From an uncultured Oscillospiraceae bacterium (lineage in GTDB: Bacteria; Bacillota; Clostridia; Oscillospirales; Ruminococcaceae), in the NCBI GenBank assembly GCA_910584715.1, contig CAJUAN010000003.1, positions 62,001 through 126,000 of the forward strand: 64,000 nt of DNA, given 5' to 3'. The position numbers were made by a program, and so were the translations under genes. This document shows, piece after piece, positions 41,383 through 49,190 of the stretch; within the stretch, counting starts at the first letter, position 1; each line of letters starts with the position of its first letter. The notes under the pieces are model-generated. The model did no database searches, was not told the DNA's origin, and saw only the letters and a list, made by a program, of their open reading frames with translations.

Positions 41383-42504
41383 ATGAACGCAAAAAAATTA
41401 GGGTTCGGTCTTATGCGTCTGCCGCTTACAGACCCGTCTGACAGCGCAAAAATAGACTTTGAAAGGCTGTGCAAAATGGCAGACAGGTACATGGAGACCG
41501 GGTTTAATTACTTTGATACGGCGGCTCCATATCACAACGGAGGCAACAGCGAGACTGCTTTCCGTGAGTGCGTTGCAAAGCGTTACCCTCGTGATTCCTA
41601 TACGATCACCGATAAGCTTTCTTTATTTATTGTACAGAAAGCGGAGGACTTGGAAGGCTTTTTTAACAGCCAGCTTGAGCGCTGCGGCTCAGGTTATTTT
41701 GATTATTATCTGCTTCACGCTATGAACAAATACTATCTCGATATGGCTGAACGTATCGGAGCGTTTGATTTTGCCGCCTGTAAAAAGGAGGAGGGAAAAA
41801 TCAAGCACATAGGATTTTCCTTTCACGATAAAGCCGACATACTGGACGAAATTTTAACAAAGCACCCTGAAATGGAGTACGTACAGCTTCAGATCAATTA
41901 CCTTGATTGGGAAGACCCCGACGTACAGTCCAAAAAATGCTATGAGGTGTGCGTAAAGCACGGCAAACCGGTCATCGTAATGGAACCGGTCAAAGGCGGA
42001 CTTCTCTCCAACGTGCCGGAAGAAGCTGAAAAGCTTTTGAAAAGCGCTGATCCCAATAGTTCGGCTGCGTCATGGGCTATACGTTACGCTGCTTCACTCG
42101 AAAATGTCGTAATGGTTTTATCGGGCATGAGCAACGAGGAACAAATGGAGGATAATATATCATTCATGCATGACTTCAAGCCCCTGACGGAAAGCGAAAG
42201 GCAAATGATGCTCAATGCCGCTGAAATAATCCGCTCAAAAGAACGTATAGCGTGTACAGGGTGCCGCTACTGCACGGACGGCTGTCCTCAAAAAATTGCT
42301 ATTCCCGACATATTCAGATTTATGAACGAGATAAGTAAATTCGGAAGCTCCCGCATTGCAGCCGCAAAAGGCGCTTACGCTGATCGAATAAAAACGTCCG
42401 GAAAGGCGTCCGACTGTATAGGCTGCGGTCAGTGCGAAGAGCATTGCCCCCAGCATCTCACAATCATAAAACATCTGAGAGAAGCGGCAGAGGAGCTTGA
42501 ATAA
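41383..42504 (+). CDS. Aldo/keto reductase with C-terminal 2[4Fe-4S] domain
   Basis: A 373-residue protein. Residues 1-280 are an aldo/keto reductase barrel with FGLMRLPL, FNYFDTAAPYH (catalytic Asp and Tyr) and GFSFHD. Residues about 285-345 hold two ferredoxin-like clusters: CTGCRYCTDGCP and CIGCGQCEEHCP. This fusion is common in anaerobes and would couple NAD(P)H or ferredoxin to carbonyl reduction; substrate unknown. AAAGGAGG precedes the ATG. It is followed after 70 bases by an ECF S component. Confidence 0.92.
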   Translation: MNAKKLGFGLMRLPLTDPSDSAKIDFERLCKMADRYMETGFNYFDTAAPYHNGGNSETAFRECVAKRYPRDSYTITDKLSLFIVQKAEDLEGFFNSQLERCGSGYFDYYLLHAMNKYYLDMAERIGAFDFAACKKEEGKIKHIGFSFHDKADILDEILTKHPEMEYVQLQINYLDWEDPDVQSKKCYEVCVKHGKPVIVMEPVKGGLLSNVPEEAEKLLKSADPNSSAASWAIRYAASLENVVMVLSGMSNEEQMEDNISFMHDFKPLTESERQMMLNAAEIIRSKERIACTGCRYCTDGCPQKIAIPDIFRFMNEISKFGSSRIAAAKGAYADRIKTSGKASDCIGCGQCEEHCPQHLTIIKHLREAAEELE

Positions 42505-42574
42505 AAACGGATTTGCAATATACAGCTGATCGGGATAAAATTATTTTGACCGATAAGCCAAAACGGAGGATTAT

Positions 42575-43141
42575 ATGAACAAAAATATGCAGAAGCTCAC
42601 CCTGTCCGCTATGTTCATGGCTGTGGGCATGGTACTGCCGTTTTTGACTGGACAGATCCCGAAAATCGGCGGAATGCTCCTTCCCATGCACATACCTGTA
42701 TTGCTGTGCGGTCTTATATGCGGCTGGAAATACGGAACAGCGACGGGATTTGTTCTTCCGTTGTTCCGCTCGCTTGTTTTGGGATCACCTACGCTGTTCC
42801 CGAGAGCTGCTGCAATGGCGTTTGAACTGGCTGCATACGGCGCTGTCGCAGGCGTTTTGTATGAACGTTCCAAGCGAAAGTGCATAGCTTCGCTGTATTT
42901 TTCGCTGATAAGCGCAATGCTTTCGGGAAGGATCGTCTGGGGCGCAGCGCAGACGCTGTTCCTCGGAATAAGCGGCAGCTCCTTTACATGGGAAATGTTT
43001 ACCGCGGGAGCACTGTTTAACGCTGTTCCCGGAATAATCGCACAACTGGTACTTATACCTGCGGTCATGATCGTTCTGGATAGGACAGGCTATGTAAAGT
43101 TTAACGGTACTAATGCCGAAAAGACTGTAGATTATGAATAA
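42575..43141 (+). CDS. ECF transporter S component
   Basis: A 188-residue protein with six membrane helices. The start NMQKLTLSAMFMAVGMVLPFLTGQIPKIGGMLLPMHIPVLLCG is typical of vitamin- or metal-specific S components of energy-coupling factor transporters. The A, A' and T subunits are not in the window, so it probably uses a shared module. The ligand cannot be told. GGAGG precedes the ATG; a strong hairpin follows. Confidence 0.85.
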   Translation: MNKNMQKLTLSAMFMAVGMVLPFLTGQIPKIGGMLLPMHIPVLLCGLICGWKYGTATGFVLPLFRSLVLGSPTLFPRAAAMAFELAAYGAVAGVLYERSKRKCIASLYFSLISAMLSGRIVWGAAQTLFLGISGSSFTWEMFTAGALFNAVPGIIAQLVLIPAVMIVLDRTGYVKFNGTNAEKTVDYE

Positions 43142-43210
43142 AACTGATATTTGTACAAAGTATTTTTCCATTTTACCAATTATTAAGTGCTTTTAAATTC
43201 AAATAACCGA

Positions 43211-43254
43211 TAAACGCCGCAGACTTAGGTCATGACCGAGTCTGCGGCGTTTAT
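43211..43254. terminator. Terminator between ECF gene and the convergent membrane protein
   Basis: TAAACGCCGCAGACT and AGTCTGCGGCGTTTA form a 15-bp perfect stem with a GGTCATGACC palindrome in the loop. Confidence 0.8.
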
Positions 43255-43281
43255 CGTTATTCGCAATATTAATTTTATTGT

Positions 43282-43866
43282 TTATTGTTCTTCCGCACTG
43301 CTTTCCGAAACTTCCGCAGCTTTTGCACCTGCTTCATTTCTTGCGGCATTATCGGAAGTTTCTTTTTTTGAAACGATCTCATTCCTTGCGGGAAGCGGGG
43401 TAAATTCAGGATATCCCTCCTGCTCCGAAAGGATTTTGTGAAAAGGCAGCAATGAAATAAGCTTTATATGTAAAAATACTGCGTATGCAGCAAACGGCAC
43501 GACCCACACTGTCGGAATGATGAGCACAGCTGAAAAGATCAGCAGAACGTCAAGTATAACCTCAATTATCAAAGCTGGCTTATTCATAGTTCCCGCAATG
43601 AATTCCAAAATAAACGCGGCCAGCGCCAGAAGCGGCATGAAAAGATTTATCTGCGGCAGCATTTTTTCCATGCGCAGAAGATATGTGAACCCGAAAAGAG
43701 AATACAAGCCGAAAAACGCCATTACAGCAACAGAGAAAATAACGGTGTACTTGAATACATGATTGATCACTTTTTTCAGCGCGTCGGCGCAGTCCCGCTT
43801 GTGGGAATCGTCGAGATTCGGGATATCCTTTGGCTCAACGTTTATTTCAAACCTGAATCTGCTCAT
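43282..43866 (-). CDS. Four-helix membrane protein of unknown function
   Basis: A 194-residue protein. A charged N-terminal segment with HKRDCADALKK is followed by about four membrane helices between residues 38 and 145 and an Ala/Glu/Ser-rich cytoplasmic tail. I do not recognise the family. AGGAGAA precedes the ATG. It lies 43 bases after another membrane protein gene on the same strand, and the pair is probably an operon. Confidence 0.7.
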   Translation of the reverse strand: MSRFRFEINVEPKDIPNLDDSHKRDCADALKKVINHVFKYTVIFSVAVMAFFGLYSLFGFTYLLRMEKMLPQINLFMPLLALAAFILEFIAGTMNKPALIIEVILDVLLIFSAVLIIPTVWVVPFAAYAVFLHIKLISLLPFHKILSEQEGYPEFTPLPARNEIVSKKETSDNAARNEAGAKAAEVSESSAEEQ

Positions 43867-43909
43867 TTCGGTTCTCCTTTCGCGGACTTATCGAAATTGC
43901 CTTTTATGC

Positions 43910-44881
43910 TTAATTGCTGCTGCCGGTGTCTTCCGGCAAAGGATTTATTTCGTTTCCCGTCAAGTAATTTCTCCACATTTCAACAGCGTGCTCATAATTT
44001 TCTCTGAACTCTTTTTCGTTCATGCCGATACCTCCGCGGGGTTCGCGGAAAGCGGCGAAGAGCCCGTCGGAAAGGGCGGAATATTCAATATCCTCGGCCA
44101 TGCTTGTTCCGCTCAGCAGATAGCCCGACCACGAAACGTTCTCATCATCGGGGAAATCCTTGCTTATGTCCGCTAAAACTCCGTCTCCCTCGACAATGCC
44201 CACCGCTTCGCAAGCTTCCTCGTCGGCAATTATCAGGACAGTGTCCCCCGCCTGAAACTCCGCCACAAGCTTTGTCTGATCGGCCTGGCGGGTATAGAGC
44301 TCCTCGGGAGAATCACCGATTATAGCGGGAGCGTAAAACACTCTCACGTCCACCTTGCCGTCTCCGTTCCAGTCCTCGCAGTACCGCTCAAAAAGCTGCT
44401 CCATGCTCTCGGTGTAGAACTGGAAAGCATCGTCCTTGGCGATAATCATTACCGAAACGTCGGGAGTGACCCTTGTCGCAAGGTCGTACACCAGAAACGC
44501 CAGTATCAGGAACAGCAAAGTACCTATAATAATGTACACCTTATTATGATAAAAATAGTTGCCTATTCTTTCCCGTACCGTATAGTGCCGCTCCTCCCTG
44601 ACCTCGGTCGGAACGTCCTCCTCCGAAATTACCCCCTGCTTGAGCTTTAAAAGCTCAAGCTTTTCCTGCCTCAGCTTTTCGGCGTATTGATCTCTTGCCT
44701 TGCGTTCCCGCTCGGCTCTTGCCGCTTCAAGCTCGCTTTGCCGCTTCAGCTCCTCGGCGCGTTCCCTTTCGTTCACCTCGCGGTAAACGTCCATAAAGGA
44801 CTTGCCTTTTTTCTTTTTTGTATCTTCGGGTATTTCCACCGCACCGCTTTCGCGCGGCTCTTTGTTTTCGGTATCGGACAT
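43910..44881 (-). CDS. Bitopic membrane protein with N-terminal coiled coil
   Basis: A 323-residue protein. Residues 1-100 are highly charged with a long Glu/Arg/Ala coiled coil (about 35-80). One membrane helix lies near 116-135. The outer domain of 185 residues contains DWNGDGKVDVRVFY, which resembles an EF-hand-like calcium loop, and no catalytic motif I recognise. AAAGGAA precedes the ATG. It is the first gene of a two-gene operon with the four-helix protein. The inside-out plan suggests a scaffold or sensor. Confidence 0.7.
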   Translation of the reverse strand: MSDTENKEPRESGAVEIPEDTKKKKGKSFMDVYREVNERERAEELKRQSELEAARAERERKARDQYAEKLRQEKLELLKLKQGVISEEDVPTEVREERHYTVRERIGNYFYHNKVYIIIGTLLFLILAFLVYDLATRVTPDVSVMIIAKDDAFQFYTESMEQLFERYCEDWNGDGKVDVRVFYAPAIIGDSPEELYTRQADQTKLVAEFQAGDTVLIIADEEACEAVGIVEGDGVLADISKDFPDDENVSWSGYLLSGTSMAEDIEYSALSDGLFAAFREPRGGIGMNEKEFRENYEHAVEMWRNYLTGNEINPLPEDTGSSN

Positions 44882-44920
44882 ACAGTATTCCTTTCCTTTT
44901 AGATATTTAGAAATTATAGG

Positions 44921-45121
44921 TTAGAGATTAGAATTATCGTCGTGATTGTCAATATAAAATTTGCAGGCTTCCACAATAAATTTTGCCTTACTGATTTTTT
45001 GAGATTTGCAGTAGCCGTCTATAAGGTCGTAATCTTCGGGTTTAACATTTGCTTGTATTTTTTTGTAATTTTCTTTGTTATACTTGTTGCTTGCTTTAAT
45101 ATGTGCCTTGCTGACTGCCAT
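44921..45121 (-). CDS. Small ribbon-helix-helix-like protein A
   Basis: A 66-residue protein, MAVSKAHIKASNKYNK..., with a core VKPEDYDLIDGYCKSQKISKAKFIVEACKFYIDNH. The core has the strand-helix-helix pattern of Arc/CopG-type DNA-binding proteins. It is a close relative of the 70-residue protein encoded at 45286-45498. The start at 45121 has AAAGGAG eight bases upstream; a longer frame to 45157 lacks one. An autoregulator or antitoxin-like role is possible; no toxin gene is adjacent. Confidence 0.7.
   Translation of the reverse strand: MAVSKAHIKASNKYNKENYKKIQANVKPEDYDLIDGYCKSQKISKAKFIVEACKFYIDNHDDNSNL
44942..45060. repeat. Duplicated segment, copy 1 (pairs with 45298-45416)
   Basis: About 119 bases are repeated in the same orientation 356 bases downstream, with a block of near identity over the codons for DYDLIDGYCK. 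They are the 3' parts of the two RHH-like genes, which points to a tandem duplication followed by divergence. Confidence 0.7.
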
Positions 45122-45205
45122 TTCAACTACTCCTTTTGGTAATAATGCACATACCAAATAACATAAATCACGGTTATGTTTGTGTAATATTCGCCATAAA
45201 ATTTC

Positions 45206-45234
45206 TTGACAATAACAGTGATATATGTTATAAT
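45206..45234 (+). promoter_or_regulatory. Consensus promoter facing the second RHH-like gene
   Basis: TTGACA and TATAAT with a 17-base spacer on the plus strand. It points into the 3' end of the minus-strand gene at 45286-45498. Immediately downstream is the beginning of a truncated gene (45261-45335), so it appears to be a promoter left without an intact gene. Confidence 0.75.
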
Positions 45235-45260
45235 TAAATCAAGATAAAACATGAAGGGAA

Positions 45261-45335
45261 ATGCTTATTGACTGCAATAATTTTATCATTTATTGCCGTG
45301 ATTGTCAATGTAATGTTTGCAGGCTTCTACAATGA
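45261..45335 (+). pseudogene. Headless remnant of a FxxGF-family small gene
   Basis: Downstream of a perfect promoter and AAGGGA, the bases ATTGACTGCAATAATTT match the start ATGGACTGCAACGAATT of the gene at 45711. Translation gives MLIDCNNF and then runs out of similarity into the end of the RHH-like gene on the other strand. It seems that the gene body was replaced. The match is short, so this is an inference. Confidence 0.35.
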
Positions 45336-45498
45336 ACTTCGCCTTGCTGATATCGTTCTTTTTGCAATAGCCGTCTATAAGGTCGTAATCTTCGGGTTTA
45401 ACTTCTGCAAGTATTCTTTTATAATGGGCTTTGGAATACTCTTTTTTATATTCCTTTTTATCAAACACTTTCGGACGTTCAATATTTTTTTTATCCAA
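45286..45498 (-). CDS. Small ribbon-helix-helix-like protein B
   Basis: A 70-residue protein with a Lys-rich start (KKEYKKEYSKAHYKRI) and the same core as the gene at 44921: VKPEDYDLIDGYCKKNDISK and FIVEACKHYIDNHGN. The start is TTG, supported by AAGGAGG eight bases upstream. The C-terminal two thirds are the conserved part. Function unknown; DNA binding is inferred from the strand-helix-helix pattern. Confidence 0.7.
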   Translation of the reverse strand: MDKKNIERPKVFDKKEYKKEYSKAHYKRILAEVKPEDYDLIDGYCKKNDISKAKFIVEACKHYIDNHGNK

Positions 45499-45603
45499 TT
45501 TTACGTCCTCCTTGTGTTAATTTTCTTTAATAATATATTTACAAAATATCTATCGTAATATCCCATATGGTATGCTACAATATGATTAAGAAAAAACAAT
45601 TTT

Positions 45604-45679
45604 TGTAGGGGACGGGTCTCCCGTCCGCAGAACACGACAAATGTACCGTAACCGCGGGCGGGGAAACCCCGCCCCTACA
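45604..45679. repeat. REP/MITE-like element with TGTAGGGG ends
   Basis: A 76-bp element begins TGTAGGGG and ends CCCCTACA. Inside each end is a GC-rich hairpin: GGGGACGGG...CCCGTCC near 45608-45626 and GCGGGCGGGG...CCCCGC near 45653-45673. The middle is AT-richer. Elements of this look are widespread intergenic repeats in Clostridia. It lies just upstream of the 82-aa gene at 45711. Confidence 0.7.
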
Positions 45680-45710
45680 GACCTAATTCCAAACAGAAAG
45701 GAAAAACATT

Positions 45711-45959
45711 ATGGACTGCAACGAATTCAGCTTTGACGCGCTTTTTAACAACGGCGAATTCAAAATATACGAATCCCAAGAACTGCTTGCAGCTTTCAAG
45801 GAATTGAACATTGCCCTCGAATCGCATATCGGGGACGAGTCGATACGTTCGCACATCGGTATGACAGCCATGGGCTGCGCTTCGGAAGCGCAGAGAGCCT
45901 CCTTTGAACAGGGCTTCTGTTTTGCGGTAAAGTTGATAAAATCTCTTATGAGAATTTAA
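45711..45959 (+). CDS. FxxGF-family small protein, copy 1
   Basis: An 82-residue acidic protein starting MDCNEFSFDALFNNGEF and ending FEQGFCFAVKLIKSLMRI. It is a paralogue, equal in length, of the gene at 48630-48878. The C-terminal FxxGFxxxxKL(M) pattern resembles small clostridial proteins such as DUF6809; this is tentative. All-helical, cytosolic. AAAGGAA precedes the ATG. Function unknown. Confidence 0.65.
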   Translation: MDCNEFSFDALFNNGEFKIYESQELLAAFKELNIALESHIGDESIRSHIGMTAMGCASEAQRASFEQGFCFAVKLIKSLMRI

Positions 45960-45963
45960 GATA

Positions 45964-45998
45964 AAATATCGGAGCGGGTAACGCCCCGATATTTTTTG
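45964..45998. terminator. Terminator between the 82-aa gene and glyS
   Basis: AAATATCGGAGCG pairs with CGCCCCGATATTT (one mismatch) with a T run on the plus strand and an A run on the other. It lies between convergent genes. Confidence 0.75.
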
Positions 45999-46003
45999 TA
46001 CGC

Positions 46004-47377
46004 TTAGAATTCCAGCTTCTTGTTAAGGTACTCCACAAGCTCCTCGATCTTAACGCGCTCCTGCTCCATGGTGTCGCGGTCGCGGACGGTAACGCAGCCG
46101 TCCTTTTCAAGGGTGTCGAAATCGTAGGTAACGCAGAACGGCGTGCCTATCTCGTCCTGACGGCGGTAACGCTTGCCTATCTGTCCCGCCTCGTCGTACT
46201 CTACGGAGAAGTGCTTTGAAAGCATGGTGTAGACCTCGGTCGCCTGCTCCTTTAGCTTTTTGGTAAGGGGCAGCACCGCCGCCTTAACGGGAGCAAGCGC
46301 AGGGTGGAGGTGCATAACGGTACGCACGTCACCATCGCCGATTTCCTCCTCGTCGTAAGCCTCGCAGACAATGGAAAGGAACAGTCTTTCCACGCCGAGA
46401 GACGGCTCGATAACGTAGGGAACATATTTCTCGTTGGTTTCCGGGTCAAAGTATTCAAGGGACTTGCCGCTTGTCTTGATGTGCTGTGTAAGGTCGTAGT
46501 CAGTGCGGTCCGCAACGCCCCAAAGCTCTCCCCAGCCGAATGGGAACAGGTACTCAAAGTCGGTTGTAGCCTTTGAGTAGAAGCAAAGCTCCTCGGGGGA
46601 ATGGTCGCGGAGACGGAGGTGTTCTTCCTTTAAGCCGATGCTCAGCAGGAAGTTTTTGCAGTATGTCCTCCAGTATTGGAACCATTCAAGATCGGTGCCC
46701 GGCTTGCAGAAGAATTCAAGCTCCATCTGCTCAAATTCGCGTACGCGGAAAATAAAGTTGCCGGGGGTAATCTCGTTGCGGAAGGATTTACCCACCTGCG
46801 CCACGCCGAAGGGCACTTTCTTTCTTGTGGTACGCTGGATATTGGCAAAGTTTACAAATATACCCTGCGCCGTTTCGGGACGAAGATACAGCTCCGCCTT
46901 TGAGTCCTCGGTAACGCCCTGAAATGTCTTGAACATCAGGTTGAACTGACGGATAGGGGTAAAGTTTTTCTTTCCGCAGTTAGGGCACTTTATGTCGTTC
47001 TTTTCGATGAAATCGCTCATCTGCTCGTTGCTCCAGCCGGTTGGGTTGGTATCGGTCTGGGACTCGATAAGCTGGTCGGCGCGGTGCCTTGTTTTGCACT
47101 CGCGGCAGTCCATAAGGGGATCGGAGAAGCCTCCGAGATGTCCCGAAGCCACCCAGGTCTGGGGATTCATCAGTATCGCGCTGTCAAGACCCACGTTATA
47201 GGGACATTCCTGAACAAATTTTTTCAGCCAGGCGTTTTTGATATTATTTTTCAGCAGCACTCCAAGAGGACCGTAGTCCCAAGTATTGGCAAGTCCGCCG
47301 TAAATCTCGGAACCGGGGTATACAAAGCCTCTGCCCTTGCAGAGCGCAACGATTTTATCCATACTTTTTTCAGCCAT
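46004..47377 (-). CDS. glyQS: Glycyl-tRNA synthetase (single-chain type)
   Basis: A 457-residue class II synthetase that charges tRNA-Gly, of the homodimeric type. The start DKIVALCKGRGFVYPGSEIYGG with TWDYGPLG, the zinc-like CRECKTRH / CPNCGKK pairs, motif 2 (AQVGKSFRNEITP, FRVREFEQMELEFF) and motif 3 (IEPSLGVERLFLSI) are all present, followed by the anticodon domain. The start at 47377 has AAGGTGG upstream. The leader from the promoter is only about 35 bases, too short for a T-box. Confidence 0.97.
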   Translation of the reverse strand: MAEKSMDKIVALCKGRGFVYPGSEIYGGLANTWDYGPLGVLLKNNIKNAWLKKFVQECPYNVGLDSAILMNPQTWVASGHLGGFSDPLMDCRECKTRHRADQLIESQTDTNPTGWSNEQMSDFIEKNDIKCPNCGKKNFTPIRQFNLMFKTFQGVTEDSKAELYLRPETAQGIFVNFANIQRTTRKKVPFGVAQVGKSFRNEITPGNFIFRVREFEQMELEFFCKPGTDLEWFQYWRTYCKNFLLSIGLKEEHLRLRDHSPEELCFYSKATTDFEYLFPFGWGELWGVADRTDYDLTQHIKTSGKSLEYFDPETNEKYVPYVIEPSLGVERLFLSIVCEAYDEEEIGDGDVRTVMHLHPALAPVKAAVLPLTKKLKEQATEVYTMLSKHFSVEYDEAGQIGKRYRRQDEIGTPFCVTYDFDTLEKDGCVTVRDRDTMEQERVKIEELVEYLNKKLEF

Positions 47378-47416
47378 TTCAGTAACCACCTTTTTGATTT
47401 TTCAAGCATATCCATA

Positions 47417-47445
47417 ATTATACTCTTAATTGCGCATATTGTCAA
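47417..47445 (-). promoter_or_regulatory. Promoter of the glycyl-tRNA synthetase gene
   Basis: On the minus strand TTGACA and TATAAT with a 17-base spacer. Confidence 0.8.
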
Positions 47446-47478
47446 TAGATAAGGTTTTAACAACGGCAAAACATGCCG

Positions 47479-48270
47479 TCAAAAATTATTTTTAGCCAGA
47501 AAATCATTGAGCTTCCCGCAATTTTCCGCCAGATCTTTCGCGCCGTCATGACTTCCCTTGTAAAGCTCGATAATAACTTTTCCGTCATATCCGTATTTTT
47601 TCAGTTCGCTGAAAAGCGCAAAATTATCATACTCTCCGGAGCCGAATTTCAGGCAGTCACCCGCTTTTCCCCAGTCGGAAAAATGGACGTGCCTGATATT
47701 TTCCCCCAGCGCGCGGACTGTTTCCAAAGGGTCGTAACCGCTGCGGTGAGCCTGTTTGACGTCCAGCACAAACGCCGCCTTGTCTTTTAAAGCTTCTTTC
47801 ATTTTAACAAGGAAATTAAGATCCCTGCTTGTGCACCGCGCAACGTTTTCCTGCAAAACGCATACGCTGAACCGTTCCGCGGTCTCCTGCAATATCAGGT
47901 ACCTTTCAAAATATTTTTCATCTGGAAAAGAATTCTGCGGCTTGTTGCCGTGGAGGATAAAATACCTCGCTCCGAAAAAATTCATATATTCAAAAAATCT
48001 TTTGTAATATTCCAGCATATCCGCAAGACGGCGCTCATAAACAGTAAAAAGCATTATCGGCTCTATACTGCACGAGTATGGGTGTACCGAAACAACATCA
48101 ACGCCGTATTCTTTTTGAACCGTCAGCATTTCTCCGCGGTACGGGTCGTACAGCTCACAGTGTGAGTTGACAAAAATCTCCGCTGTTTTTATTCCGTTTT
48201 CCGCAAGCTGCCGGAAAGCCTTTTCAATTTCCGTCGGGTACAGACACGCTGTTGATATTCCCGCTATCAC
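47479..48270 (-). CDS. Sugar phosphate isomerase/epimerase-like TIM barrel
   Basis: A 263-residue protein of the xylose isomerase-like (AP endonuclease 2) superfamily. Metal-ligand type motifs appear in order: Glu in TAEIFVNS, His in VSVHPYS, His in YFILHGNKP, Glu in VLQENVARC, Asp in AFVLDVKQAHRSG, His in RHVHFSDWG and Glu in VIIELYKGS. Most likely it isomerises or epimerises a sugar or polyol; substrate unknown. The start is GTG with GGAGGT six bases upstream. Confidence 0.85.
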   Translation of the reverse strand: MIAGISTACLYPTEIEKAFRQLAENGIKTAEIFVNSHCELYDPYRGEMLTVQKEYGVDVVSVHPYSCSIEPIMLFTVYERRLADMLEYYKRFFEYMNFFGARYFILHGNKPQNSFPDEKYFERYLILQETAERFSVCVLQENVARCTSRDLNFLVKMKEALKDKAAFVLDVKQAHRSGYDPLETVRALGENIRHVHFSDWGKAGDCLKFGSGEYDNFALFSELKKYGYDGKVIIELYKGSHDGAKDLAENCGKLNDFLAKNNF

Positions 48271-48346
48271 TATGGGACCTCCTTATATTAAATATTTGAT
48301 GTAACAAAATGTCGTTTTATAAGTTATTTGCGTTATATAACATCGG

Positions 48347-48523
48347 TTATTCAAACGTTTTCCCCTTTAAAATCCTATTAAATAAACTTATTCTTGCTGT
48401 TATAACAAAAGCCGCACCGCATATTTCGGGCGAAAATAATTTAACAATAAAAATAGCCGAATAACCCGTCAGCGTTAAAGTAATTATTTTTAAAATTATC
48501 GGCGCGCATAATTTTTCTGTAAT
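48347..48523 (-). pseudogene. Start-less open frame encoding a membrane-like peptide
   Basis: In the 359-base gap 48271-48629 one minus-strand frame is open for 58 codons: ITEKLCAPIILKIITLTLTG, then a hydrophobic segment YSAIFIVKLFSPEICGAAFV, then a basic end RISLFNRILKGKTFE. It has no ATG, GTG or TTG start with a ribosome site. The sequence looks protein-like rather than random and may be the 3' end of a lost membrane protein gene. Apart from this and the hairpin at 48601 I see nothing else in the gap. Confidence 0.3.
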
Positions 48524-48600
48524 TTAAATTTATTTCTATGTATCACATGGCTTAAATTATTGTCAAAATTATCAGTATCGCAGCACAAAAAAATCTATAT

Positions 48601-48627
48601 AAGGGCGGACTTAATCCGCCCTTTTGG
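48601..48627. terminator. Terminator after the second FxxGF-family gene
   Basis: AAGGGCGGA and TCCGCCCTT form a stem with a 5-base loop. It lies just beyond the minus-strand stop at 48630; T runs exist on the plus side, so the minus-strand tail is less ideal. Confidence 0.65.
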
Positions 48628-48629
48628 TA

Positions 48630-48878
48630 TTAGCTTTTCAATAAAAATTTAAAGGACTTTACCGCAAAGCAAAACCCCTGTTTAAAGGCGTCGTTAAAGA
48701 TGCAGTATGTCAAATTGGTATTCTCTCTCTTGATTTTTTCAACGGCCTTTTCGTCGCTTACACATTCTCTGACAGCTTTCAAAAAATCGTCCATGGCGTA
48801 CATGGTCTCAAGGCTTTTGTACCTCGAAAACTCGTCGCAGTTAAGCAGCGCGTCAAGGCTGAATTCGTTGTTATCCAT
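48630..48878 (-). CDS. FxxGF-family small protein, copy 2
   Basis: An 82-residue protein starting MDNNEFSLDALLNCDEFSRYKS and ending FKQGFCFAVKSFKFLLKS. The two ends match the gene at 45711, and the middle has diverged. AAAGGAA precedes the ATG at 48878. A ribbon-helix-helix gene follows upstream on the same strand. Function unknown. Confidence 0.65.
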   Translation of the reverse strand: MDNNEFSLDALLNCDEFSRYKSLETMYAMDDFLKAVRECVSDEKAVEKIKRENTNLTYCIFNDAFKQGFCFAVKSFKFLLKS

Positions 48879-48998
48879 ATAAATTTTCCTTTCATGTCTT
48901 GACAAGAAAGGCGTTCCGATGTATAATAGATTTCGTAACAGATTTCTTGTCTGTGGCGGTATAACGTAGACTGTGCCTTTGGTCCGGAGCAGTTTACG

Positions 48999-49172
48999 TT
49001 ATTTATTTCTGCCCAATAACAGATAAATCCCCTGCCGGATTGCTTCGCCTTTTGTAATATTGTTTTTTTTGCAATACTCCGTAAGCTCTTTTTCCGTTTC
49101 CGCGTCAAGCCGTATGCTGTAACGTATATCTTTAGGGTTTTCCGCTTTTGGTCTGCCTGTTCTCGGTGACAT
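48999..49172 (-). CDS. CopG-type ribbon-helix-helix protein, 57 aa
   Basis: A short gene starting at ATG 49172 with GAGGTG upstream and ending TAA at 48999. The product starts MSPRTGRPKAENPKDIRYS and continues IRLDAETEKELTEYC, then ITKGEAIRQGIYLL. This is the typical clostridial CopG/Arc form: basic arm, one strand with alternating residues (IRYSIRLD), two helices and the turn NNITKGEAIR. It probably represses its own promoter, which carries a GTCAC/GTGAC inverted repeat. The 82-aa gene lies 120 bases downstream and could be in its operon. Confidence 0.8.
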   Translation of the reverse strand: MSPRTGRPKAENPKDIRYSIRLDAETEKELTEYCKKNNITKGEAIRQGIYLLLGRNK

Positions 49173-49190
49173 TGGTTCACCTCTCTTTAT

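Noticed and set aside
45268..45558. 96-codon plus-strand hydrophobic frame over the second RHH-like gene
   Set aside because: It is antisense to a gene with a clear ribosome site and a paralogue; hydrophobic only because the other strand is Lys/Glu-rich.
47378..47420. T-box leader before the glycyl-tRNA synthetase gene
   Set aside because: The promoter lies so near the start codon that no T-box structure can fit.
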